A stretch of DNA of 64,000 bases from an uncultured Lachnospiraceae bacterium (GCA_910578845.1 CAJTSL010000013.1:11634-75633), one strand, 5' to 3'. Shown: positions 16,160 through 25,462, numbered from the stretch's first letter. Notes: a model not told the origin generated them from the letters alone. Numbers and translations are program-made.

Positions 16160-18298
16160 TTAATCAGATATTCTATTCAATGTAAAATCATCTACCGTTC
16201 CCCAGCTCTTCTCGTTACATTTCATCCGTACGCCGATGGTCAGTGTGCCGTCTGTAACCTTGATCTCCGGGATCGTAGGATTTTTCCAGTCTGCCCAGGA
16301 CGTTACCATAAAAGGCTCCGCCTGTTCTTCACCATTCACGACTGCATAGAGCTCTAATACGGAATCCGCTGACATGTCACCGCCCTGTGCATAGACAGAA
16401 AGCTGATAGATCCCCGGCTCTAAATCTGTAAACTCCTGCTCTATGGAAAACTCCATATCGGAATCCGCCGACCAGAAATGGAATGCAACTTCTCCAGTAT
16501 AAGCATCGTCTGCTTTGACCTGGAAATCAGTCGGGTTTTTCTCCCCCTCAAAAGCAACTTTCCACATAGAAGTATCGGCTTCTTCAAAACTTGGGTTCTT
16601 CACATGATTCATCATTTCCACTTCTATATGGCAATTAACCTGCGTTCCGTCCTCTAACGCTCCCGTCACTTCATAACTTCCGCCACTGCTCGTATCTATT
16701 GCCGCAATCGCTGCCTCATCCCATTTCACTGCAACCTGTTCGTTGGCTGAACGGTCATTGTAAATGACATCCACCATTTCAGGAAGCACAATGTCGCCCC
16801 CTACATCAAAGGATACGGAAACATCCGGTATATAGTCTACAGCAAGCGGCGCCGTTGCCCCATATTTCAAATATTTAAAGACATTCAAGGATGCAAGCGG
16901 GTAGCCGTCAAAATCAAACATTGCCTGGTTATCCCACGAACACCCCCCATAATATAGGCCGGCATCCTCCGGGTCATAATCTGCCGCATAGCTGCTCGCC
17001 CAACCGCTTCCGAATTCCTCCCATATCGGAGAATTATCTGCCGTAGCTTCCCCGACCGGGATCCATGTCCCCTCCCAGTAGAAGACGCCAAGCACGCCGG
17101 CTTCATTTGCCGCCGCGCAAATATCACGGATCATAGTCGCCTGGCTCTGCACGGACGCTGCATAGCCATCCACCAGATCATCCGTTCCGCTAAGGCTGTT
17201 CGCGCAACCGTCACCGTCTTCGGCGGTATAACAATAAGAAGTTTCTGCAATGACCACCTTTTTATCATACTTGTCCTGAATATTCTTCGCCACAATCTGC
17301 ATATTTTCATTCGTCCCATCCCAGAACGGATAGTACGATAAAGCAAAAATATCATAATCCACGCCAAAATTCATCAAATTCATGGCAATGCGATTGATGC
17401 CGTCAGCATCCTCTATATTCGTATAGTGCACGGCAACCTGGATATCTTTTCCATATTCCTGCGATATTTCACGCACTGCCTTACTCCCTGAGCAAAGCAA
17501 ATTCATGACCGAAGGCTGAAGCGTTTCCCCCGCCATGCCGTTATTGATCTCATTTCCGATCTGCACCATTCCCACATCTACACCGGCATCCAGGATCTGT
17601 GCCAAGCTCTCTTTGGTAAAATCATAGAGAGCATCACATTTCCCGGCCGCATCCATATCTTCCCATGCCTTCGGCGCATGCTGCCTTTTGGGATCAGCCC
17701 AGAAATCGGAATAATGAAAGTCAATACATACTTTCATGCCATACTTGGTCGCACGCTGCCCAAGCGCAATCGCCGTAGCAACATCATTATTGCCGCCGCC
17801 ATATCCATTGCCGTTCTCGTCATACGGGTCATTCCAGACGCGCAGACGGATATAATTCACGCCGGACTGTGCTAATGTCATGAAGACATCCTGCTCTTCT
17901 CCTTCATAATTATAATACTTGACACCGCTGTTCTCGTTGACAAGCACCGCAGAGGCATCCATGCCACGGATAAATCCATCGGCAAGATCGGCAACCGGCT
18001 CTATATATATCGTAGATTCTTCCGGGCCGTCCGGCAACGGAAAGGTCATGATCTCCCCGATGTCGCTAACCTTCCCTGACGCCTTCCCTGACGCCTTCCC
18101 TGTAGCCGCTTCTTCTCCCGACGATGCATCTGTCGGTGTTGTTTCTGTTGTTTCTGTCGGTGTTGCTGCTTCTGTCTGCGTAGAGACTTCCGCTTCCGTA
18201 GCTGGCGAAACATCTTTTGCCCCGCATCCGGACAAGGCAGGAACACACAGTGCCATGCTGATGCCCAATGCCAGCAATTTTGTACAAGATTGCTTCAT
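16160..18298 (-). CDS. GH53 endo-beta-1,4-galactanase lipoprotein with C-terminal carbohydrate-binding region
   Basis: The start is taken at the ATG at 18298, six bases after GGGAGG; an ATG two codons earlier abuts the ribosome site. The 712-residue protein has a lipoprotein signal (LSGCGAKD, Cys near residue 24), a Thr/Glu-rich linker and a GH53 barrel (about 105-480). The acid/base Glu lies in MVQIGNEINNGM and the nucleophile Glu in VVIAETSYCY. A beta-sandwich module (about 500-560) and a carbohydrate-binding-like domain (NPSFEEADTSMWKV to the end) follow. It would cut beta-1,4-galactan side chains of pectin at the cell surface, complementing the rhamnogalacturonan locus. The linker contains near-identical repeats of GKASGKASGK. 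Confidence 0.87.
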   Translation of the reverse strand: MKQSCTKLLALGISMALCVPALSGCGAKDVSPATEAEVSTQTEAATPTETTETTPTDASSGEEAATGKASGKASGKVSDIGEIMTFPLPDGPEESTIYIEPVADLADGFIRGMDASAVLVNENSGVKYYNYEGEEQDVFMTLAQSGVNYIRLRVWNDPYDENGNGYGGGNNDVATAIALGQRATKYGMKVCIDFHYSDFWADPKRQHAPKAWEDMDAAGKCDALYDFTKESLAQILDAGVDVGMVQIGNEINNGMAGETLQPSVMNLLCSGSKAVREISQEYGKDIQVAVHYTNIEDADGINRIAMNLMNFGVDYDIFALSYYPFWDGTNENMQIVAKNIQDKYDKKVVIAETSYCYTAEDGDGCANSLSGTDDLVDGYAASVQSQATMIRDICAAANEAGVLGVFYWEGTWIPVGEATADNSPIWEEFGSGWASSYAADYDPEDAGLYYGGCSWDNQAMFDFDGYPLASLNVFKYLKYGATAPLAVDYIPDVSVSFDVGGDIVLPEMVDVIYNDRSANEQVAVKWDEAAIAAIDTSSGGSYEVTGALEDGTQVNCHIEVEMMNHVKNPSFEEADTSMWKVAFEGEKNPTDFQVKADDAYTGEVAFHFWSADSDMEFSIEQEFTDLEPGIYQLSVYAQGGDMSADSVLELYAVVNGEEQAEPFMVTSWADWKNPTIPEIKVTDGTLTIGVRMKCNEKSWGTVDDFTLNRISD

Positions 18299-18376
18299 AA
18301 CCATCCTCCCTATTCCTTTTTCTTAATTTCCTTTTCTGATTTCAGTGATACATTCCTTTATGGTTCACTTTATAAC

Positions 18377-18405
18377 ATTATAAATCAAACTATTTGCCAA
18401 AACAA
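18377..18405 (-). promoter_or_regulatory. Putative promoter of the GH53 gene
   Basis: On the minus strand TTGTTT (18400-18405), a 17-bp spacer and a perfect TATAAT (18377-18382) lie about 80 bp upstream of the galactanase start. Confidence 0.6.
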
Positions 18406-18439
18406 TATCTGATTAACATGTTTCCTATATAATCCATAC

Positions 18440-18499
18440 TCAATATAGTCTATACTCATACAACCTATGCCGATATACCCCACACCAATACAGCCTATA
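18440..18499. repeat. Degenerate 15-16-bp tandem repeat in a 417-bp intergenic region
   Basis: The gap from 18299 to 18715 separates the divergent GH53 and ABC genes. It contains about four loose units, such as CTCAATATAGTCTATA and CAATACAGCCTATAC. Apart from these and the promoter at 18377-18405, nothing else was recognised in the gap. Confidence 0.35.
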
Positions 18500-18715
18500 C
18501 GATCTTTCTTCTTCCGGCATTAAGAGCCAAACAGCCTTCCCCATTTCATCTTATCCTCCAAAATCGCATCTCACTGCCAATGCTATACCACTTGGCGCAG
18601 ATTCATTGCACCGCCTCCGCTTATTCTATATCCTAGCTTCAGGAGCAGAAATTGCCAACAGATGTTACATGGAACCGGCAAATTCCCTCCAAATAGCAGA
18701 AAGGAACAAAACACG

Positions 18716-19753
18716 ATGCAAGATATCATATATGTAAACAATGTCAAAAAGCACTTCCAGGAAGTCAAGGCTGTGGATGACATCAGCTTTCATGTGGAAG
18801 AAGGCGAGACGTTCGGATTCCTTGGCGTCAATGGCGCAGGGAAATCCACCACCATCCATATGCTCTGCACACTATCCGCCGCCACAGCAGGCGATATCTC
18901 GGTCTGCGGATACCACGCAGGCAGAGACGATGAGAAAATCCGCCGCCATATCGGAGTCGTATGGCAGAATAATTGCCTCGACGATATTTTGAGCGTGAAA
19001 GAAAACCTATCCATGCGGGGCGCCCTGTATGGCATCCATGGCAGCAGATTGAAAAACAGGCTCCGTGAAATAACGAAAAAACTGCAACTGGAAGACCTCT
19101 ATGGCGTGCAATATGCCAAACTCTCCGGCGGACAGAAACGGCGATGCGAAATTGCCGCCGCGCTGATCAATACGCCGAAAGTCCTATTCCTGGATGAGCC
19201 GACCACAGGACTAGACCCTGCCGCCAGGAAACTGGTCTGGGAAATAATGGAAGGTTTGCAAAAAGAAGAAGGCACCACTATTTTCCTCACGACTCATTAC
19301 ATGGAAGAAGCCGCCTGCGCGAAACATATCGCCATAATCGACGGCGGGAAAATAAAAGAATACGGGACTCCCTTCGGCTTAAAAGATAAATATGCCAAAG
19401 ATAAGCTGCACCTGATCCCCAAAGGCGAAAGCCGGGATATTGTCTTACAGGCACTAATGTCCGTAAGCAACCACGTCCATACGCAAGAAATGGCTAGACA
19501 AACTACGGAAAATAACGAAAAAGCGCTCGGAATCCTTGAAGGGAATAAGATCACCATAGAAAATGACCGCATAATCTATGCTGTAGAGAACAGCTTAGAA
19601 GCGTTAGAAATCCTGCCCCTTTTGAAAGAGCATCTGATAGGCTTTGAAATGATACAGGGCACTATGGACGACGTCTTCCTTCAGGTCACCGGGAAAGAAT
19701 TACTTGTTTGCGCGGCTCCAAGTCCGCAGGCGGAAAGAAAGGCAGGTCATTAA
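18716..19753 (+). CDS. ABC transporter ATP-binding protein (drug/antibiotic exporter type)
   Basis: The start is taken at the ATG at 18716 after AGAAAGGA; the open frame extends upstream, but without family similarity. The 345-residue protein has Walker A GVNGAGKSTT (about residue 38), signature LSGGQKRR, Walker B VLFLDEPTTGLD and switch His in LTTHYMEEA. A C-terminal extension (about 225-345) is typical of drug-export ATPases. The permease gene follows one base after the stop, and a LytTR regulator plus DUF3021 membrane protein close the operon. Confidence 0.88.
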   Translation: MQDIIYVNNVKKHFQEVKAVDDISFHVEEGETFGFLGVNGAGKSTTIHMLCTLSAATAGDISVCGYHAGRDDEKIRRHIGVVWQNNCLDDILSVKENLSMRGALYGIHGSRLKNRLREITKKLQLEDLYGVQYAKLSGGQKRRCEIAAALINTPKVLFLDEPTTGLDPAARKLVWEIMEGLQKEEGTTIFLTTHYMEEAACAKHIAIIDGGKIKEYGTPFGLKDKYAKDKLHLIPKGESRDIVLQALMSVSNHVHTQEMARQTTENNEKALGILEGNKITIENDRIIYAVENSLEALEILPLLKEHLIGFEMIQGTMDDVFLQVTGKELLVCAAPSPQAERKAGH

Positions 19754-19754
19754 T

Positions 19755-20666
19755 ATGCACGAAATATTCTATTTTACCAAAAGAAACTGGCTGATCTACA
19801 TAAGGGACAGAGCCGCCGTACTCTCCTCACTCCTTTCAACCATCATCGTTCTCGTACTGATGGTCGTCTTCTTGGGAAAGATAAACAGCGCAGATTTGAC
19901 AGCACAGCTTTCTATGTTCGGAGACAGGGATATCGCAGCCGATGAAAAGAATGCCGCATACCTCATACAACTCTGGACGCTCGCAGGGATCTTGGTCGTC
20001 AATGCCGTCAATATTACGTTGACCGTAATCGGCGCCATGGTACATGACGAAGCCAACCATCGGAGCATCGCCTTCTATGCCAGTCCCGTTAAACGCATCA
20101 GGCTCTCTCTTGGTTATATCTTATCGGCATGGCTTGCGGGGACGCTCATGTGCATTCTTACCCTTGCCGTCGGGGAAATTTACTTCTTCACACAAGGATA
20201 TCCGCTTCTCTCTTTTGCTTCCTTATGCACTTTGACAGGCATGATTTTGCTCAATACTTTTACCTTCTCAGCATTAGGCTATCTGCTTGCGCTTTCCGTA
20301 AGCAGCACGCGCGCATGGGGCGGCATCATGACGATCATCGGCACACTGGTGGGCTTTGTAGGCGGTATCTATCTGCCCCTTGGCTCACTCAGCGAACAAC
20401 TGCAAAAAATAATAAAATGTATGCCCGTCATACATGGCGCTGCGATGATGCGCTATACCTGCACATCCGTCGCTGCCAAAGTGGCATTTACTGACGCCCC
20501 GGATGCTGCTGTAGCTATTTTCAACGAACGGATGGGCATCTCTCTATTCTGGGGTGAAAATAAAATAACGCTTGGTATGCAAGTGTTGATTTTGCTCACT
20601 TATGCTATAATAGCAATAATAGCCGCCGCATTCTTAAGCCAAAAGCGCAAGGCAAAAGACCGTTGA
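19755..20666 (+). CDS. ABC-2 type transporter permease
   Basis: The start is placed at the ATG at 19755, one base after the ATPase stop and following GGCAGGTC. The 303-residue protein has six membrane segments. The first follows FTKRNWLIYIRDRAAVLSS, and the conserved ABC-2 core includes GGIMTIIGTLVGFVGGIYLP. It forms an exporter with the upstream ATPase. The substrate is unknown; the nearby LytTR regulator is often found with bacteriocin or antibiotic exporters. Confidence 0.83.
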   Translation: MHEIFYFTKRNWLIYIRDRAAVLSSLLSTIIVLVLMVVFLGKINSADLTAQLSMFGDRDIAADEKNAAYLIQLWTLAGILVVNAVNITLTVIGAMVHDEANHRSIAFYASPVKRIRLSLGYILSAWLAGTLMCILTLAVGEIYFFTQGYPLLSFASLCTLTGMILLNTFTFSALGYLLALSVSSTRAWGGIMTIIGTLVGFVGGIYLPLGSLSEQLQKIIKCMPVIHGAAMMRYTCTSVAAKVAFTDAPDAAVAIFNERMGISLFWGENKITLGMQVLILLTYAIIAIIAAAFLSQKRKAKDR

Positions 20667-20758
20667 GCGCAAAGCAAAACGCTCTCTAAGACAGAATGCA
20701 AGGTACCGCCAGGCTCCCGGGACCTCTGGGGCGCCTGGGGAAAGGCATGGTGACTCCC

Positions 20759-21196
20759 ATGAAAATTACGATTCAAGATTGTCCGGCAGGAGAAGAGGAT
20801 GAGATCATCATCCGTTGTAAACAGATAGACGAACAGCTCATGAGAACGATCTATACCCTCAAGGCAGGACGGGATAAGATGACGGTGTCGCAAGGCGAAA
20901 AAATGTTCCAAGTCCCGCCATCAGATATCTATTATTTTGAAGCAGTGGACAATCGCGTCTACGCCTATATGCAAAAGGAAGTCTATGAAACAAAATATAA
21001 GCTTTATGAGCTGGAGCGGCGCTTACAATATACTGACTTTTTCCGCATCTCCAAGTCAACCATCATCAATCTCGCAAAGGTGCGCAACTTTAGCCCCTCT
21101 TTCAATGGACGTTTAGAAGCCTGTATGAAAAATGAAGAAAAGCTGATCATCTCAAGGCAATATGCCACTACTCTGAAAGAAAAACTAGACTTATAG
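20759..21196 (+). CDS. LytTR-domain transcriptional regulator
   Basis: This protein of about 145 residues starts MKITIQDCPAGEEDEII, with an alternative start at 20747 (MVTPMKI). The LytTR DNA-binding domain covers about residues 45-143 (VPPSDIYYFEAVDNRVYAYM, then FFRISKSTIINLAKVRNF). It has no receiver domain, so it is not a standard response regulator. Such stand-alone LytTR proteins usually pair with a membrane inhibitor, here the DUF3021 protein encoded 12 bp downstream. It probably regulates the ABC exporter operon in which it lies. A GC-rich hairpin (CCAGGC at 20709-20714, GCCTGG at 20733-20738) sits just before the ribosome site. Confidence 0.82.
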   Translation: MKITIQDCPAGEEDEIIIRCKQIDEQLMRTIYTLKAGRDKMTVSQGEKMFQVPPSDIYYFEAVDNRVYAYMQKEVYETKYKLYELERRLQYTDFFRISKSTIINLAKVRNFSPSFNGRLEACMKNEEKLIISRQYATTLKEKLDL

Positions 21197-21208
21197 GAGG
21201 AAAAGACT

Positions 21209-21649
21209 ATGAAAAAGACACTGCAATTATTATGGAATACTTTCTGCATGATCTGTACATGCATCCTGATTGCGGTAGCAGTATTCACGACATTGGTTGA
21301 TCCGGCAGATTCAATAACGTCCAATATTTTATGGCAGATTCTTCTAGTGTCTCTCCTATGCGCCCTCAGCACCTTACTATATCGGTATAGCAATACGAAT
21401 AATAGAAAAGAGCTTATCATTCGCATTGGTTTCCACTATCTGCTCATTAATGTCATTGTACTGGCTTCCGGCGCCCTGTTTGAATGGTACCGGCCTAGCA
21501 ATTTAGGAAGCCTCCTAACCATGCTGGCTGCCATTGCCATCATTTTCGTTGCGATATCTATCATTTCATGGTACCGCTCAACCCGTGACGCCAAAATCCT
21601 AAATGAAAAACTGGCACAGTACCAGGGGCATAAATCCCCGGATAGATAA
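21209..21649 (+). CDS. DUF3021 membrane protein, likely partner of LytTR
   Basis: This 146-residue protein has four membrane segments (about residues 10-30, 42-60, 72-92 and 102-122) and a short charged C-terminus. Start after AGGAGG. DUF3021 proteins occur almost always next to stand-alone LytTR regulators, and related BrsM-type proteins hold the regulator at the membrane. Here it lies 12 bp downstream of the LytTR gene and ends the operon. Confidence 0.78.
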   Translation: MKKTLQLLWNTFCMICTCILIAVAVFTTLVDPADSITSNILWQILLVSLLCALSTLLYRYSNTNNRKELIIRIGFHYLLINVIVLASGALFEWYRPSNLGSLLTMLAAIAIIFVAISIISWYRSTRDAKILNEKLAQYQGHKSPDR

Positions 21650-21722
21650 GGCAATGCGTTTTCACGCTATTTCCATGCCATACTGTTTTGTTCGTTTGCA
21701 CTTTTATTTCTGTGTATCACAA

Positions 21723-22303
21723 TTAATTAGCTAAATAACCTATATTTACCAGATCTTTTTGCATTTGTCCTATATCTTCATGTTTCAATTTTTCTATTTT
21801 TAGATCAAATAGCACAAAGCAACGCAACAAGCGGTTATATGTTACTAAATCTACTCTATAATGATCTTCTTCAAATGTAAAGCGAACCTGCCACCCCACA
21901 AAAGCAAAGCCACGTCCTAATTCCAACAAGAACTGCTGCAAATGATCTATAATTTTTCTTCCAAGTCCGATTCTGAATATGATGCCATCTCCGGAAGTCC
22001 TGTAAATTCCAAAACATATGGATCTTTAAAAATATCTTCAGGAGACGCAATTACCTGCCCTTCCAATGCAAGCCGCATAACCTCATCCCTGTTCCTACTC
22101 AATGCCAATCGCTCATAAAGAGAACTTCCATATTGCCTACTCAGTTCATTTTTATTCCATCCATTACGATAAGATTCGATTTCATAGAAATGGCGCTCAT
22201 CTTTATTGGAAATTCTCATCAAGATCAAATAGTGCAACCAGCTCAAATAAAATTTACGTCCCTCTCTTGTCACCGGAAGGTTTTCAGATTGGGGAAATGG
22301 CAT
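21723..22303 (-). pseudogene. Broken DUF1016 (YhcG-type PDDEXK) nuclease gene
   Basis: Two adjacent frames together match the DUF1016 family: the first ends FTGLPEMASYSESDLEEKL and the second continues FLLELGRGFAFVGWQVRF and DLVTYNRLLRCFVLFDLKIEKLKHEDIGQMQ. The break is at about 21945, where one base is missing (adding an A after AAATTA restores reading through). The N-terminal half is also missing: an in-frame TGA lies just upstream. The C-terminus diverges after IGQMQ. Intact members are about 340 residues long and are linked to defence or mobile elements. This copy is a decayed remnant in an AT-rich region. Confidence 0.8.
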
Positions 22304-22312
22304 TTCCCCAAT
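22288..22312. repeat. 25-bp perfect palindrome at the truncated end of the DUF1016 remnant
   Basis: ATTGGGGAAATG (22288-22299), one central base and CATTTCCCCAAT (22301-22312) form an exact inverted repeat. It coincides with the point where similarity to DUF1016 starts, so it may mark a deletion junction. Confidence 0.55.
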
Positions 22313-22788
22313 TCATGCATAAACTAAATATATCTCATTTATCCTATCCGATGTGCTAAAGAAGTAATTATTGCATTCTGATCAAATTTACCAAATATGT
22401 ATATCAATTTTAATTCCTCCCATGCTAACTGTTTCTACTATCGAAAATAAATTAGCCAGTAAAACTTTGACATACTTTCCATATGATCTAAAAGTAGTCT
22501 TAAAAACATCAATATGTGATTTAAACAATGACGTGACAATCGAATCCCATATTATATTGTTAAACGAAGAATCTATTATATAGATATATATTGTTTCAAT
22601 AGCTGTCAATCTCAAATATATTTATTTTATCATGTATCCTGTCAAAACCCTATTTCAAAAAACATGCCAATAAAATTTCCTATCTGAAAATATATACGCT
22701 TTATAGCCTATAGGACTAATGAGTTACAATTCTGTATCGCCTTTCCGCATTATGGCACACATTACCTGCATATTTTTGAGGCAATTCA
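22313..22788. other. AT-rich stretch without a recognisable gene
   Basis: This 476-bp stretch between the DUF1016 remnant and the Fic gene is visibly richer in A and T than its surroundings. It holds only short frames without ribosome sites or family features. Nothing else was recognised. Confidence 0.5.
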
Positions 22789-22853
22789 TATGCAGAAAAA
22801 ATGTCAAGTGTCTTGTTTTTCTGCATATAATATGATACGATTATATGCAGAAA
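22789..22853 (+). promoter_or_regulatory. Threefold TATGCAGAAA repeat at the fic promoter, candidate autoregulatory operator
   Basis: TATGCAGAAAAA (22789-22800) and its exact reverse complement TTTTTCTGCATA (22816-22827) are separated by 15 bp, and a third direct copy TATGCAGAAA lies at 22844-22853. A -10-like TATAAT (22826-22831) overlaps the middle copy. The Fic protein has a C-terminal winged helix, so self-binding is plausible. Confidence 0.55.
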
Positions 22854-22866
22854 GGATGGGGACTAT

Positions 22867-23913
22867 ATGAGGAAATTTGATTATTCCTTTTTGTCCAACG
22901 GCTTGCTGCCTGCGAATCTTGTGAACTTAACCGCAAACATATCTTCTCTGAAGACTATGGCAAGTGTTCGAAAAAACGAATATAAGCAGATTTTTACTGA
23001 ACTTGAAGCTGTTGCAAAGGTACAATCTATTAAAAGTTCTAATGCTATTGAAGGAATTGTTACAAGCGACGAACGTATCGCTGCCATTGTAAACCAAAAT
23101 AGCGCCCCTCTTAATCATAACGAGGCAGAAATCGCAGGTTATAGGGACGCATTAAATGAAATTCATTTAGGCTTTGAACATATCGATTTCAGAAATCGTG
23201 ATATTTTACGTTTGCACGAAATGATGATGTCTTTTGCTGGATATGAATACGGCGGCCAGTACAAAAATGATGACAATGTAATTTTAGAGATAGACTCAGA
23301 CGGCAATAGACGAGTTCGTTTCCGCCCTACTCCCGCGGCCGAAACACCGAAAGCAATGGAGCAACTAGAACTTGCATATATGGAAGCTCACAGCGATGCA
23401 AATGTGAATCAGCTTTTGTTGATTCCCTGTATTATTTTGGACTTTCTTTGTATACACCCATTTCGAGACGGCAATGGTAGAATGTCACGCCTGCTTTCTC
23501 TGTTACTTTTATATAAAAATGGGTTTGATGTAGGAAAATATGTATCCTTTGAAGAACAGATCAATAAATACAAAGCATATTATTATGAATCTCTCCGTCA
23601 ATCTTCGGATGGTTGGGAATCTGGTGAAAACAGTTATTTCCCTTTTATCGAAAATTTTTTATCTATGCTTTATACATGTTATAAGGAACTCGATAAACGT
23701 TTCGCTGTTGTTCACGGAAAAAGGATTACAAAGAAAGCCCGTGTTGAGGCTACGATATTAAATAGTCTGACACCGCTTTCTAAAGCTGAGATATGCAAAA
23801 TTCTTCCTGATGTAAGTCCAACTACCGTTGAAGCTGTTCTTGGCGCTATGGTGAAAAGCGGTGCGATAAAACGAATCGGCGAATCGAGGGCAACACGATA
23901 TATTAAGGTATAG
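22867..23913 (+). CDS. Fic-family AMP-transferase with winged-helix domain
   Basis: This 348-residue protein has an N-terminal inhibitory motif SNAIEG (Ser58, Glu62), marking a class II Fic protein whose activity is blocked by its own helix. The Fic core has the active-site loop HPFRDGNGRMSR with catalytic His197. A C-terminal winged-helix domain (about residues 285-345: LSKAEICKILPDVSPTTVE, then IKRIGESRATRYIKV) could bind DNA. It would transfer AMP, or a related group, to hydroxyl side chains of a target protein. It stands alone in an AT-rich patch, preceded by a threefold repeat that may be its operator. Start after GAAAGGATGGGG. Confidence 0.88.
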   Translation: MRKFDYSFLSNGLLPANLVNLTANISSLKTMASVRKNEYKQIFTELEAVAKVQSIKSSNAIEGIVTSDERIAAIVNQNSAPLNHNEAEIAGYRDALNEIHLGFEHIDFRNRDILRLHEMMMSFAGYEYGGQYKNDDNVILEIDSDGNRRVRFRPTPAAETPKAMEQLELAYMEAHSDANVNQLLLIPCIILDFLCIHPFRDGNGRMSRLLSLLLLYKNGFDVGKYVSFEEQINKYKAYYYESLRQSSDGWESGENSYFPFIENFLSMLYTCYKELDKRFAVVHGKRITKKARVEATILNSLTPLSKAEICKILPDVSPTTVEAVLGAMVKSGAIKRIGESRATRYIKV

Positions 23914-24002
23914 TACAAGGTGAAATAAAATGGATGTGTTTTCAATTAGTACTGAAATAGGGCAAATGCTAGATGATTTTAAAAGTTAAAGGGACTATAC
24001 TT

Positions 24003-24191
24003 ATGGAAGAATCATTTATCCCATCATCGGCATTTGAAGCAGCGAGTAACACTGTCAACAAAATTGGGGGACAGCCTATTGAAGGAATAAAAATTACAGG
24101 CATATTGCCACCGATTATGTTTCAAAACTCAAGAGCATATTTTCTGATAGGAGCATTAGGTCAGAGTCACTTGTTTTCTTTTCTTCGATAG
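24003..24191 (+). CDS. Small hypothetical protein
   Basis: This 62-residue frame starts MEESFIPSSAFEAASNTV after AAAGGGAC. Its second half has a GGQPIEGIKITGILPP stretch and an uncharged FLIGALGQSHLFSF tail. No family was recognised. It lies in the AT-rich accessory region 90 bp after fic and may be the remnant of a larger gene. Confidence 0.3.
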   Translation: MEESFIPSSAFEAASNTVNKIGGQPIEGIKITGILPPIMFQNSRAYFLIGALGQSHLFSFLR

Positions 24192-24236
24192 CAAAACATA
24201 AAACTGACCTAAATTGTTGTTTCAATAGCCGGGATT

Positions 24237-24767
24237 TTATCTTCGTGTATAAATTAAATCCGTCATACCATTATAAGACTGTGTATTAAGTAATTTTAGT
24301 TTAATCTCATACTTCCCATTTTCAAAGAGCCGAATGCCGGATCCTAAAAGCGTTGGAATTACAGTGATATAATAATAGTCAATTAAATCTTCATTTACTA
24401 ACTGTTGAATAAGATTAGCTCCACCACATACCCATACATTTTTTCCATTTTCCGCTTTTAACCTTTTTACTAAATCAACAGGATTTATGTTGACAAATCT
24501 AATTTTTTCAGAGGAAGCATGCTCATTATGTGTGATAACATAAGTTGTAAATTCGTTATATATCCATTCTTCTGGGGAAAGTTCCGTAACAACTTGGTGA
24601 TAAGTATTCCAACCCATTAAAATCGTATCGATAGTCTTTACAAATTCAGAATAAACATCAACATTCTCATCGTCATTACCTTGCCCGTTGAGCCAACCGA
24701 CGCCGCCCTTACTATCTGCTATATATCCGTCAAGGCTCATTGCAATAAATAAACTTATTTTCCTCAT
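24237..24767 (-). CDS. Dihydrofolate reductase family protein (RibD C-terminal type)
   Basis: This 176-residue protein has the start block MRKISLFIAMSLDGYIAD, the central TILMGWNTYHQV and the NADPH-binding VWVCGGANLIQQL, all typical of the RibD C-terminal/DHFR-like fold. Such proteins reduce pteridine or related substrates with NADPH, but most stand-alone members have no assigned substrate and are not the essential FolA. Start after AAGGAG. It is monocistronic in the accessory patch. Confidence 0.83.
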   Translation of the reverse strand: MRKISLFIAMSLDGYIADSKGGVGWLNGQGNDDENVDVYSEFVKTIDTILMGWNTYHQVVTELSPEEWIYNEFTTYVITHNEHASSEKIRFVNINPVDLVKRLKAENGKNVWVCGGANLIQQLVNEDLIDYYYITVIPTLLGSGIRLFENGKYEIKLKLLNTQSYNGMTDLIYTRR

Positions 24768-24901
24768 GTTTCTTTATCTCCTTAACTCCCGGTTTATATT
24801 TTTAATAAAATACCACAATCATACTCCTATTTCCAGGATACGGCATATTTATGCTCCATCTGTGAATACGGAGTTCCTCCGGCCTTGTACGAATCCATGA
24901 T

Positions 24902-25366
24902 CTACTGTTTGCATTCCGGATCGCCTATCTCTTCATTTCCAAGATATTTCATGTATTCTTTTCCCTCATAAAAATTCATGATCGGGCGGCGAAGTTTTGA
25001 CGGAAACAATGGCAATCTATTCAATATAGACAAATCCAGCCAATCAAATCCGATTTGATTCGTATCACTATGAAGTTTTGTATTGGGGATTTCTCCCAAG
25101 TAATCACATAGAAATACTAAATCCATTCTATGAAAGCTTTCGCCGTGAACCCCCTCTATTACAAAAAGCAAATCTTTACATTGAACCGCTATTCCTGCTT
25201 CTTCTCTCACTTCCCGTTCAACAGTCTGTGGAAGCATTTCCTCGCAGTCTTGCCCTCCACCTGGTAAAATGTACCATTCCTCTTTGCCGTCATTCAACTT
25301 TATTGCAAGCAATTTACCATTTTGAATGATAACTGCTTTCGCAGAAGTACGTATTTGTCTTGCCAT
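24902..25366 (-). CDS. NUDIX hydrolase
   Basis: The start is taken at the ATG at 25366 after GGGAAAGGA; an in-frame GTG seven codons earlier overlaps this ribosome site. The 154-residue protein carries a complete Nudix box, G-x5-E-x7-REVREEAGI, within GGGQDCEEMLPQTVEREV (about residues 38-62). NUDIX enzymes cleave nucleoside diphosphates linked to another group, often as housecleaning enzymes. The substrate is not readable. It is monocistronic. Confidence 0.85.
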   Translation of the reverse strand: MARQIRTSAKAVIIQNGKLLAIKLNDGKEEWYILPGGGQDCEEMLPQTVEREVREEAGIAVQCKDLLFVIEGVHGESFHRMDLVFLCDYLGEIPNTKLHSDTNQIGFDWLDLSILNRLPLFPSKLRRPIMNFYEGKEYMKYLGNEEIGDPECKQ

Positions 25367-25424
25367 ATTTTGATAATCCTTTCCCACAATAGTGCCTGAA
25401 ACAGGCTAAAACCCATTTCCACAT

Positions 25425-25450
25425 GAAAAATGCCCATTTCCCTGGGCATT
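25425..25450 (-). terminator. Intrinsic terminator of the PspC gene
   Basis: Stem AATGCCCA (25429-25436) with TGGGCATT (25443-25450); on the minus strand it is followed by a short T-run. It lies just after the PspC stop codon. Confidence 0.75.
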
Positions 25451-25462
25451 CTTCTCTACAAC

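Noticed and set aside
21723..22303. Two separate small genes
   Set aside because: Both frames match consecutive parts of one DUF1016 protein and join after adding a single base, so this is one broken gene.
22371..22583. Short frames in the AT-rich gap before fic (both strands)
   Set aside because: No ribosome sites, biased composition and no family features.
23931..23990. 19-codon frame MDVFSISTEIGQMLDDFKS after fic
   Set aside because: Too short and without a convincing ribosome site; it may be a remnant but cannot be supported as a gene.
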